Positions 22,348-28,689 of a DNA stretch of 28,689 nucleotides are shown here, one piece after another (position 1 is the stretch's first letter; each line of letters starts with the position of its first letter). The position numbers and the translations under genes are program-made. Below the pieces are notes generated by a model. The model ran no database searches and was not told the DNA's origin. It worked only from the letters and a program-made list of their open reading frames with translations. The DNA lies in contig CAJURT010000043.1 of NCBI GenBank assembly GCA_910588875.1, positions 1 to 28,689 on the forward strand. The letters run 5' to 3'. The DNA is from an uncultured Lachnospiraceae bacterium (GTDB lineage: Bacteria > Bacillota > Clostridia > Lachnospirales > Lachnospiraceae).

Positions 22348-23103
22348 ATGAAAATATTTGTATCAATGGCCACATCCTATGGCCTGGTAGGCGCTTTTAT
22401 CCTGGTGGCAATTATCATGTGGGTCAGCTATACTTTTGCCGGCCTGATTAAACAAAAGAGGATGGGATCTGCCATCGCAATCATGGTGGCATTGGTGGTT
22501 GCCTTTATTGGAGGGAAGATAACAGGCGGTGAGAAGGGAATTTCGGATATTGCCATGTTTGGCGGTGTAGGACTTTTGGGAGGCGGCATGATGCGTGACT
22601 ATACCATCGTTTCCACTGCCTATGGGGTGAAGGTTGAGAACCTGAAGAAGGCCGGGCTTGCGGGTACGGTTGCCCTGCTTTTCGGGATTGTGTTCTCTTT
22701 TGTGATCGGGGTGGCCGTGGCATGGCTTATGGGCTACCGGGATCCGGCAGAATTAGCCACTATCGGCGGGGGCGTTGAGACCTTTGTGGTCGGCCCGGTG
22801 ACAGGAGCGGCACTGGGAGTCAGTTCGGACGTGATCGCCCTTTCTATTGCTGCAGGTGTGGTAAAATCGGTGGTTGCCATGATCCTGACTCCTCTTGTGG
22901 CGGACAAGCTGAAGATCAATAATCCGACAGGAGCCATGATCTTTGGAGGGCTGATCGGTTCCACCAGCGGGGTTGCCGGCGGGCTGGCGGCTACGGATGC
23001 CTCCCTGGTTCCTTACGGCGCCATGGTTGCCACCTTCTATACGGGGCTCGGATGCCTGCTGACTCCCACGGTTTTGTCCTTGGTCACCAATATGATCTTC
23101 TAA
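22348..23103 (+). CDS. madM: Malonate transporter subunit MadM
   Basis: A membrane protein of 251 residues, the larger MadLM partner. Family stretches seen are GGKITGGEKGISDIAMFGGVGLLGGGMMRDYTIVSTAYG, the centre IGGGVETFVVGPVTGAALG and the end GGLIGSTSGVAGGLAATDASLVPYGA. About seven membrane segments. GGGGGGAGAAC precedes the ATG. It is the last gene of the malonate cluster; two hairpins follow. Confidence 0.94.
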   Translation: MKIFVSMATSYGLVGAFILVAIIMWVSYTFAGLIKQKRMGSAIAIMVALVVAFIGGKITGGEKGISDIAMFGGVGLLGGGMMRDYTIVSTAYGVKVENLKKAGLAGTVALLFGIVFSFVIGVAVAWLMGYRDPAELATIGGGVETFVVGPVTGAALGVSSDVIALSIAAGVVKSVVAMILTPLVADKLKINNPTGAMIFGGLIGSTSGVAGGLAATDASLVPYGAMVATFYTGLGCLLTPTVLSLVTNMIF

Positions 23104-23117
23104 TTTGGCCCGGAGGT

Positions 23118-23140
23118 TGCCGGGGAAAGGTTCCCCGGCA
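23118..23140 (+). terminator. First hairpin after madM
   Basis: Arms TGCCGGGGAA (23118-23127) and TTCCCCGGCA (23131-23140) with a 3-nt loop, then GTTTCTATAC. Probable terminator of the malonate operon. Confidence 0.7.
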
Positions 23141-23173
23141 GTTTCTATACATACTTTCTTCTATACAAATGGT

Positions 23174-23202
23174 TTAAGGGATGCCTTTGCGGCATCCCTT
23201 AA
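23174..23202. terminator. Second hairpin after madM
   Basis: Perfect 12-bp arms TTAAGGGATGCC (23174-23185) and GGCATCCCTTAA (23191-23202) with a TTTGC loop. It lies 34 bases beyond the first hairpin and may back up termination. Confidence 0.65.
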
Positions 23203-23281
23203 ATTATGTGTTGGAGCATTTACCCTCCGTGGATAAGGGGGGAGTGAAATGCGGGAGAACCTGAAAAGAAAAGGCGGGATC

Positions 23282-23310
23282 TTGTAAGTAAGGCAAAAAG
23301 CAGTTATACT
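23282..23310 (+). promoter_or_regulatory. Promoter of tatD
   Basis: TTGTAA (23282-23287), 17 bases, TATACT (23305-23310). It lies about 40 bases before the tatD start, so tatD is transcribed independently of the malonate genes. Confidence 0.72.
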
Positions 23311-23352
23311 AAGGAAACAAGCTGCTTTCAGCAATCCTTAGGAGGCACAGAC

Positions 23353-24126
23353 ATGAAAATATTCGACACACATGCTCATTATAATAACGAGGCTTTTGAC
23401 GCAGACCGGGATGAACTTCTGTCCGGCTTAGATGCCCACGGCATTGGAACCATTGTCAATGTAGGAGCCAGCATCCAAAGCACCCGGGAAACCCTTGAAC
23501 TTACGAAGCGCTACCCCTTTCTCTACGGCGCTGCCGGTGTCCATCCCAATGAGACGGGAGAACTGGATGAACATTGGATGGAGTGGCTGGGGCAGGCTGC
23601 CAGGGAGGAAAAAATCCTTGCCGTCGGTGAGATCGGTCTGGATTATCACTGGGACGAACCGGCCCCCGAGGTACAGAAATACTGGTTTGTCCGTCAGCTG
23701 GCACTGGCACGTGAGGTAAAGCTTCCCGTGATTATCCACAGCCGGGACGCCGCAAAGGACACACTGGATATCATAAAATCAGAGCAGGCAAAAGAAATGG
23801 GGGGTGTGATCCACTGCTTTTCCTATGGGACAGATTTGGCGAGGGAATATCTGAAGATGGGATTTTATCTCGGCATCGGAGGGGTGGTGACCTTTGGCAA
23901 TGCAAAGAAATTAAAAGAAGTAGTAAAATATGCCCCTCTCGACCAGCTGGTACTGGAAACGGACTGCCCTTATCTGTCACCGGAACCAAACCGGGGAAAA
24001 CGCAATTCCTCCCTCAATCTGCCTTATGTGGCTGAACATATCGCACAGCTAAAGGGCATCTCCACAGAAGAAGTGATATCCGTTACCAGCCGGAATGCAC
24101 AAAGGCTGTATCATTTATGCTTTTAA
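23353..24126 (+). CDS. tatD: TatD-family metal-dependent DNase
   Basis: A TIM-barrel metallohydrolase of 257 residues. Metal ligands are visible: DTHAH (residues 5-9), the Glu in AVGEIGLDYHW, IHSRDA, IHCFSYG and the Asp in LETDCPYLSPEPNRGK. The family acts as a 3'-5' exonuclease on DNA or RNA in repair or turnover. TTAGGAGGCACAGAC precedes the ATG. In many Firmicutes tatD lies right behind metG; here metG-traX and tatD are separated by the LysR and malonate genes. Confidence 0.94.
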   Translation: MKIFDTHAHYNNEAFDADRDELLSGLDAHGIGTIVNVGASIQSTRETLELTKRYPFLYGAAGVHPNETGELDEHWMEWLGQAAREEKILAVGEIGLDYHWDEPAPEVQKYWFVRQLALAREVKLPVIIHSRDAAKDTLDIIKSEQAKEMGGVIHCFSYGTDLAREYLKMGFYLGIGGVVTFGNAKKLKEVVKYAPLDQLVLETDCPYLSPEPNRGKRNSSLNLPYVAEHIAQLKGISTEEVISVTSRNAQRLYHLCF

Positions 24127-24166
24127 CCGGGGAGAGAAGGGGCAGGGTTTGGCGACTTCTATAAAA

Positions 24167-24203
24167 AATCCCCCCAGGCCATCATCCTTGCCTGAGGGGG
24201 ATT
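24167..24203 (-). terminator. Terminator between tatD and the binding-protein gene
   Basis: Arms 24167-24179 and 24190-24203 form a stem of about 13 bp with one unpaired base. On the minus strand GGGGATTTTTTAT follows, the normal pattern for ending the ABC importer transcript. It may also serve tatD in the other direction. Confidence 0.8.
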
Positions 24204-24214
24204 CCTCTATTATT

Positions 24215-26068
24215 TTATTTGGTTAATACAGAAACGCCGGTATCCTGTACGGCACCGCCCAGGGACTCGCCCTCCAGCGCCTTGACAGCAGCCTTCACGC
24301 CTTCCTCACCCATAACATCCGGGTTCTGCGCCATGGTGCAAAGCAGGAAGCCGTCATTGATCAGGTTCATGATGGCATCGGATTTGTCAAAGCCCACGCC
24401 GATGATGCTGGAGTTGCCGGAAGCCTTGATGGCATTGCCGGTACCGGTGGTGGAACCTTCGTTGCATCCGAAGATGCCTACCACACCCTGTGTGATATAG
24501 TTCTCAGCGATGGTCTGGGACTTAGCGGCATCGCCTTCGCCGTACTGGGTCTCCATCAGTTCATAGCCCTTGCCTTCGAAAGCGGAACGGAAGCCGTTCT
24601 CTCTCTTGACCGTGGAGTCGGTGGCAGCGTTTACATTGACGATACCGATCTTGCCGGAGGTAACGCCTGCTGTTTCCAGAGCCTTTATCATCTCTTCCCC
24701 GGCAGTCTTGCCGGCTGCTTCGTTGTCGGTGGAGAAGGTGGCCTCGGCATCCACGTTAGCCGGGGAGTCCACATAGACGATCTTCACGCCGGAGGAAGCA
24801 GCTTCCTTCAGTGCGGAGGAGATGGCGTCAGGGCCGTTGGCAGCAACGATGATAGCCTGGTAGCCGCCGGCTACAGCATTGTTGACGCATTCAATCTGCT
24901 GAGCATCGTCCTTGGTGTTCGGGGACATGAAGGTAACGGACACACCGAGTTCTGCGGCGGCCTTCTGGGCCCCGTCATTTAAAGTAACCCAGTGCTGGTC
25001 AATGGAATCCATGGTGATCAGGGCAATCTTCCACTCTTGGCTGGCCTTGACGGCGGTATCGCCAGAGGCAGCTGCTGCGGAAGAACCGCCGGCGCTGATT
25101 ACAGATACGCCAGTGTCAGTGACTTTGCCGCCCAAGGATTCACCGTTCAGGGCAGCAACAGCAGCCTTCACGCCTTCCTCACCCATAACATCCGGGTTCT
25201 GCGCCATGGTGCAAAGCAGGAAGCCGTCATTGATCAGGTTCATGATGGCATCGGATTTGTCAAAGCCCACGCCGATGATGCTGGAGTTGCCGGAAGCCTT
25301 GATGGCATTGCCGGTACCGGTGGTGGAACCTTCGTTGCATCCGAAGATGCCTACCACACCCTGTGTGATATAGTTCTCAGCGATGGTCTGGGACTTAGCG
25401 GCATCGCCTTCGCCGTACTGGGTCTCCATCAGTTCATAGCCCTTGCCTTCGAAAGCGGAACGGAAGCCGTTCTCTCTCTTGACCGTGGAGTCGGTGGCAG
25501 CGTTTACATTGACGATACCGATCTTGCCGGAGGTAACGCCTGCTGTTTCCAGAGCCTTTATCATCTCTTCCCCGGCAGTCTTGCCGGCTGCTTCGTTGTC
25601 GGTGGAGAAGGTGGCCTCGGCATCCACGTTAGCCGGGGAGTCCACATAGACGATCTTCACGCCGGAGGAAGCAGCTTCCTTCAGTGCGGAGGAGATGGCG
25701 TCAGGGCCGTTGGCAGCAACGATGATAGCCTGGTAGCCGCCGGCTACAGCATTGTTGACGCATTCAATCTGCTGAGCATCGTCCTTGGTGTTCGGGGACA
25801 TGAAGGTAACGGACACACCGAGTTCTGCGGCGGCCTTCTGAGCGCCTTCATTTAAGGTAACCCAGTGCTGGTCAATGGAATCCATGGTGATCAGGGCAAT
25901 CTTTACATCCCCTGTTGCTGCCGGGGCAGCAGCACTTGCGCTTTCAGCAGGAGCCTCGCTTCCTGCCGGGGCAGCGGCGCTTTCCGCTGGCTTGGAACTA
26001 CTACAGCCAGTGATGGATGCAGCCAGAAGAGCCGCACAGCTGAACAGAGCCAATAACTTTTTCTTCAT
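24215..26068 (-). CDS. Lipoprotein with two tandem sugar-type substrate-binding domains
   Basis: An extracellular lipoprotein of 617 residues for the ABC importer upstream on the same strand. The signal peptide ends in lipobox SITGC with Cys22, followed by a Ser/Ala/Pro-rich tether to about residue 53. Two Peripla_BP_4-type (ribose/galactose-like) domains follow, about residues 54-325 and 345-617, each starting KIALITMDSIDQHW and repeating at exactly 291 residues. A Ser/Ala-rich linker (GGSSAAAASGDTAV) joins them. Residues 77-303 and 368-594 are identical. Usual members have one domain of about 300 residues. CTAAAAGGAGGATG precedes the ATG. The ligand cannot be named; a sugar or polyol is likely from the family. 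Confidence 0.92.
   Translation of the reverse strand: MKKKLLALFSCAALLAASITGCSSSKPAESAAAPAGSEAPAESASAAAPAATGDVKIALITMDSIDQHWVTLNEGAQKAAAELGVSVTFMSPNTKDDAQQIECVNNAVAGGYQAIIVAANGPDAISSALKEAASSGVKIVYVDSPANVDAEATFSTDNEAAGKTAGEEMIKALETAGVTSGKIGIVNVNAATDSTVKRENGFRSAFEGKGYELMETQYGEGDAAKSQTIAENYITQGVVGIFGCNEGSTTGTGNAIKASGNSSIIGVGFDKSDAIMNLINDGFLLCTMAQNPDVMGEEGVKAAVAALNGESLGGKVTDTGVSVISAGGSSAAAASGDTAVKASQEWKIALITMDSIDQHWVTLNDGAQKAAAELGVSVTFMSPNTKDDAQQIECVNNAVAGGYQAIIVAANGPDAISSALKEAASSGVKIVYVDSPANVDAEATFSTDNEAAGKTAGEEMIKALETAGVTSGKIGIVNVNAATDSTVKRENGFRSAFEGKGYELMETQYGEGDAAKSQTIAENYITQGVVGIFGCNEGSTTGTGNAIKASGNSSIIGVGFDKSDAIMNLINDGFLLCTMAQNPDVMGEEGVKAAVKALEGESLGGAVQDTGVSVLTK
24285..24967 (-). repeat. Copy 2 of a 683-bp direct repeat (second binding domain)
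   Basis: By eye this block is identical base for base to 25158-25840, at an offset of 873 bp. The sequence on both sides in the same 873-bp unit has diverged (about four changes in the 63 bases to the right, and about a third of bases to the left). Confidence 0.9.
25158..25840 (-). repeat. Copy 1 of a 683-bp direct repeat (first binding domain)
   Basis: The partner of 24285-24967 and the first copy in translation order. The boundaries were set where the two copies stop matching continuously. Confidence 0.9.
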
Positions 26069-26106
26069 AAAACATCCTCCTTTTAGATAATTGAAAGATC
26101 TTATAG

Positions 26107-26129
26107 TTAACCGTATGGAAAACGGTTAA
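26107..26129 (-). repeat. Inverted repeat between permease and binding-protein genes
   Basis: Arms TTAACCGT (26107-26114) and ACGGTTAA (26122-26129) with a 7-nt loop, directly after the permease stop and before the binding-protein gene. It may stabilise or partly terminate the message, or be an operator. There is no U-run. Confidence 0.6.
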
Positions 26130-26132
26130 ATA

Positions 26133-27146
26133 TCAGTTTGATTTCTTCCCGAAATTCCCGGAACGCACCACAACGTCGAGAAGGACAGAGAAGACTACGA
26201 TGATACCGATGACCAGGCGCTGGATACCTACCTGGGCGCCGATCATGTTCAGGCCGTTTTCAAGGGTCTGCCAAACCGCAGCGCCGGCGAAGGTTCCCAG
26301 CAGCAGGCCGGTTCCGCCAAGGGGTGAAATTCCGCCGATTACACCGGCAGCGACGCCGTACATCTCATACATATTGCCGGCTTCCATGTTGCCCATGCCT
26401 GCCTGGGCACAGAGGATCAGCCCTACCACACAGGCACATACGGAACTGACAAGATAAGCCTTGATGGTTGTGTTGACCACGTTGACTCCGGACAGCTTGG
26501 CAGCGTCCACATTCGAACCGACCGCATAAATATGCCTGCCTGTCCGGGTTTTGGACAGTAAAAAGAAGAATACCAAAAACAGTACCAGCGCAATCCAGAA
26601 GGTATTGAAGATGCCCAGGGTCTTTCCATAGTAGAAGAAGTTCTGGAAACGGTCCCCGGCCTCTTTGCCGATACCGGTGGCAATTGCGTCCGTGTTGCGG
26701 TTATTGTTAACCATATAGGCTACCCCGCGGGATACAAACATGGTTCCCAGGGTGGCAATGAAGGGCGGCAGCTTAAACTTACCGACCAGGATGCCATTGA
26801 TTACGCCACAGCACAGGCAGCAGGCGAGAGCGACAAGGATCGCTATCATAGGGTTGATGCCCATGGTCATCAGGGTGGCGGAGACCATGGCGCTCATGCC
26901 CACCATGGAACCGATAGAAAGGTCAATGTTGCCGGTGATAAGCAGATAGCTTTGCCCGACGCCGATGAGCAGGTACTTGGACATGGAACGGAGCAGGTTC
27001 ATCACGTTCTGCCCGGAAAACACATTGCGGTCAATGATACCGAAAGCAATATAGATAATTATCAGCCCGGCGAAGGCAGTGATGACTGCCCCCATTCCCC
27101 GGGTCCCCAAAAGCCGTTTGACGGCGCTTTGCTTATTTTCCTTCAT
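26133..27146 (-). CDS. Sugar-type ABC transporter permease (RbsC-like)
   Basis: A membrane permease of 337 residues of the BPD_transp_2 family, which includes RbsC, XylH and MglC. About eight to ten membrane segments are visible. The family stretches SYLLITGNIDLSIGSMVGMSAM, LPPFIATLGTMFVSRGVAYM and GGISPLGGTGLLLGTFAGA are clear. GCTAAAGGGAGGATAG precedes the ATG. It lies 15 bases after the ATPase gene and 64 bases before the binding-protein gene. Probably works as a homodimer. Confidence 0.93.
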   Translation of the reverse strand: MKENKQSAVKRLLGTRGMGAVITAFAGLIIIYIAFGIIDRNVFSGQNVMNLLRSMSKYLLIGVGQSYLLITGNIDLSIGSMVGMSAMVSATLMTMGINPMIAILVALACCLCCGVINGILVGKFKLPPFIATLGTMFVSRGVAYMVNNNRNTDAIATGIGKEAGDRFQNFFYYGKTLGIFNTFWIALVLFLVFFFLLSKTRTGRHIYAVGSNVDAAKLSGVNVVNTTIKAYLVSSVCACVVGLILCAQAGMGNMEAGNMYEMYGVAAGVIGGISPLGGTGLLLGTFAGAAVWQTLENGLNMIGAQVGIQRLVIGIIVVFSVLLDVVVRSGNFGKKSN

Positions 27147-27161
27147 TGTTCTATCCTCCCT

Positions 27162-28670
27162 TTAGCTTGCCTGCTGTTTCTTCTCGAATTCCGTAGCATA
27201 TTTGAGCACTTCATTCTGGGTGGCCTCCCGTGCCATCACTTCACCGGTGATGCGCCCGTCACACATGACGATTACCCGGTCGGCGATGCCTAAAACCTCT
27301 GGCATTTCCGAGGAAACGAACATGACGGCAATACCTTCTTGCTTTAATTTGTTCATCAGGTTATAAATCTCCACCTTGGCGCCCACATCGATGCCCCTGG
27401 TAGGTTCGTCGAAAATCACCACCCGGGAATTGCGGGCGAGCCATTTGCCCACCACGACCTTCTGCTGGTTGCCTCCGGAAAGGTTGGCAGCGTTGATTTC
27501 CACAGAAGGGGTTTTGATAAGCAGGTTCCGGACGGCTTCCTCACAAAGCCGGTCTTCCTTGCTGCCGCTGATCACTCCCATGGCGTTGCAGAGAAGGTCA
27601 AGGTTGGGGAGCGCCAGGTTATGGCGTATGCTCAGCTTGGTGCAGAGCCCATCCTTTTTCCGGTCTTCCGGCGCCAGTACGATGCCGGCTTTGATCGCAT
27701 CCATGGGGCATTGGATCTGAATTTCTCTGCCATCCAGGAAAATCTGACCGCTTGACTTGGGATCCACCCCAAAGATTGCCCGCGTGGTCTCCGTGCGCCC
27801 GGCTCCCATCAAACCGGCAAAGCCCACGATCTCACCTTCATAGAGGGAAAAACTGATGTCGCGGACCAGCTTCCCGGCATTTAAGTTCCGCACCTCAAAG
27901 ATTTTTTCACCCTTGGGGCAGGAGATGCGGGGGAACTGTTCCTTGATCTCCCGGCCCACCATATTGGCAATGATCTGGTCCATGGTCATGGAATGAAATT
28001 CACCTGCAGTGATATACTGTCCGTCCCGCATGATGGTTACCCGGTCAACGATGGCCTGGAGTTCTTCTAAGCGGTGTGAGATATATACGATGCCACAGCC
28101 GTCGGCCTTTAGCTTGCGGATAATCCGGAACAATTCATCGATTTCCTTAGCAGTCAGGGAGGATGTGGGTTCGTCCATAATCAGGATTTTCGCGTGGATG
28201 GAGAGGGCTTTTGCAATCTCAACCATCTGCTGTTTGGAGACCGGGAGGTCTCCTACGGTCTGGCGCGGATCGATATCGATTTTAAGCTGCCCAAGGATTT
28301 CTGCCGCTTCCGCCTCCATCTCGCTGTTTTTGAGGACCAGGCCATTGGATTTTTCCCGTCCCAGGAACATGTTTTCCGTCACCGAGAGATGGCGGCACAT
28401 ATTCAGTTCCTGGTGGATGATGGCCACTCCGGCAGCCTGTGCCTGCTTGGGGGTCAGCGAGTCATATCCCTTGCCAAAGATTTCCATGGTTCCGCCGTCT
28501 TTGGTATACACGCCGCTTAAAATCTTCATCAAGGTGGACTTGCCGGCACCGTTCTCGCCCAGGAGTGCCATGACTTCCCCGGAACGCAGTTCAAAGTTTA
28601 CATTGTCAAGAGCTTTCACCCCAGGGAAATTCTTGACGATGTTTTTCATAGATACAATTACTTCTCCCAT
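27162..28670 (-). CDS. Sugar-type ABC transporter ATPase with two nucleotide-binding domains (RbsA/MglA-like)
   Basis: An ATPase of 502 residues with two ABC domains, as in RbsA, MglA and XylG. Domain one has Walker A GENGAGKST, the weak signature LPVSKQQMVEIAKAL and Walker B ILIMDEPTSSL. Domain two has a degenerate Walker A (GLMGAGRTE), the signature LSGGNQQKVVVGKWL and Walker B VVIFDEPTRGID; the degenerate second site is normal for this family. The start at 28670 has GGGGA upstream; an alternative ATG seven codons later is possible. It is the first gene visible of the importer operon. Only 19 bases lie beyond it, so its promoter and any regulator are outside the window. Confidence 0.94.
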   Translation of the reverse strand: MGEVIVSMKNIVKNFPGVKALDNVNFELRSGEVMALLGENGAGKSTLMKILSGVYTKDGGTMEIFGKGYDSLTPKQAQAAGVAIIHQELNMCRHLSVTENMFLGREKSNGLVLKNSEMEAEAAEILGQLKIDIDPRQTVGDLPVSKQQMVEIAKALSIHAKILIMDEPTSSLTAKEIDELFRIIRKLKADGCGIVYISHRLEELQAIVDRVTIMRDGQYITAGEFHSMTMDQIIANMVGREIKEQFPRISCPKGEKIFEVRNLNAGKLVRDISFSLYEGEIVGFAGLMGAGRTETTRAIFGVDPKSSGQIFLDGREIQIQCPMDAIKAGIVLAPEDRKKDGLCTKLSIRHNLALPNLDLLCNAMGVISGSKEDRLCEEAVRNLLIKTPSVEINAANLSGGNQQKVVVGKWLARNSRVVIFDEPTRGIDVGAKVEIYNLMNKLKQEGIAVMFVSSEMPEVLGIADRVIVMCDGRITGEVMAREATQNEVLKYATEFEKKQQAS

Positions 28671-28689
28671 CTGTTTCCCCGCTTTCTTT

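Noticed and set aside
24992..25855. Long plus-strand reading frames opposite the binding-protein gene
   Set aside because: They mirror the coding strand of a clear lipoprotein, recur in both repeat copies and have no ribosome binding sites; they are shadows.

Overview
The window looks like a chromosomal segment of an anaerobic, low-to-mid GC Firmicute, most likely a gut clostridium of the Lachnospiraceae type. The grounds are strong AGGAGG ribosome binding sites, sigma-A style promoters, a Tn916-family integrase, MecA, pyruvate formate-lyase with clostridial ferredoxin, and a sodium-pump decarboxylase. This is judged from gene content; no database was searched. No rRNA, tRNA or CRISPR array was seen.

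Layout. (1) 1-1.78 kb: the integrase-proximal end of a Tn916-like integrative element (xis, int, then an end region with repeated TTTACCAA motifs), abutting a low-molecular-weight tyrosine phosphatase gene. (2) 1.78-4.0 kb: phosphatase, a pyridoxal-kinase-like gene, and a convergent class I glutamine-amidotransferase-like peptidase. (3) 4.1-7.8 kb, minus strand: an anaerobic pyruvate module. The catalytic core of pyruvate formate-lyase and its glycyl radical domain are two separate genes, followed by the activating enzyme and a 2[4Fe-4S] ferredoxin of 56 residues. (4) 8.0-12.2 kb: a DUF1858 protein, MecA, methionyl-tRNA synthetase and a TraX-family membrane protein. (5) 12.3-23.1 kb: a LysR regulator divergent from an eleven-gene malonate catabolism cluster (sodium-pump gamma-like and beta subunits, biotin carrier, CoA/ACP transferase, acyl carrier protein, two carboxyltransferase subunits, acetate:ACP ligase-like enzyme, prosthetic group transferase, MadL and MadM transporter). 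(6) 23.3-24.1 kb: TatD nuclease. (7) 24.2-28.7 kb, minus strand: a sugar-type ABC importer whose lipoprotein carries two nearly identical binding domains in tandem.

How it works together. The mad cluster would import malonate through MadLM. Malonate is loaded onto the acyl carrier protein, the carboxyl group is moved to biotin, and it is released through the membrane beta subunit with sodium export, leaving acetyl-ACP for the next cycle. Two copies of a Rex-like operator (TTGTTAA-N4-xTAACxx) lie before the first gene and before the prosthetic-group transferase gene, suggesting redox control on top of LysR control. The pfl genes would supply acetyl-CoA and formate anaerobically, with the adjacent ferredoxin a plausible electron donor for the activating enzyme.

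Most unusual features: the split pyruvate formate-lyase with a new C-terminal tail on the core; the biotin/sodium-type malonate decarboxylase with an added OadG-like subunit; and the tandem binding protein whose two copies share a 683-bp block that appears identical while the copy edges have diverged, which looks like gene conversion.
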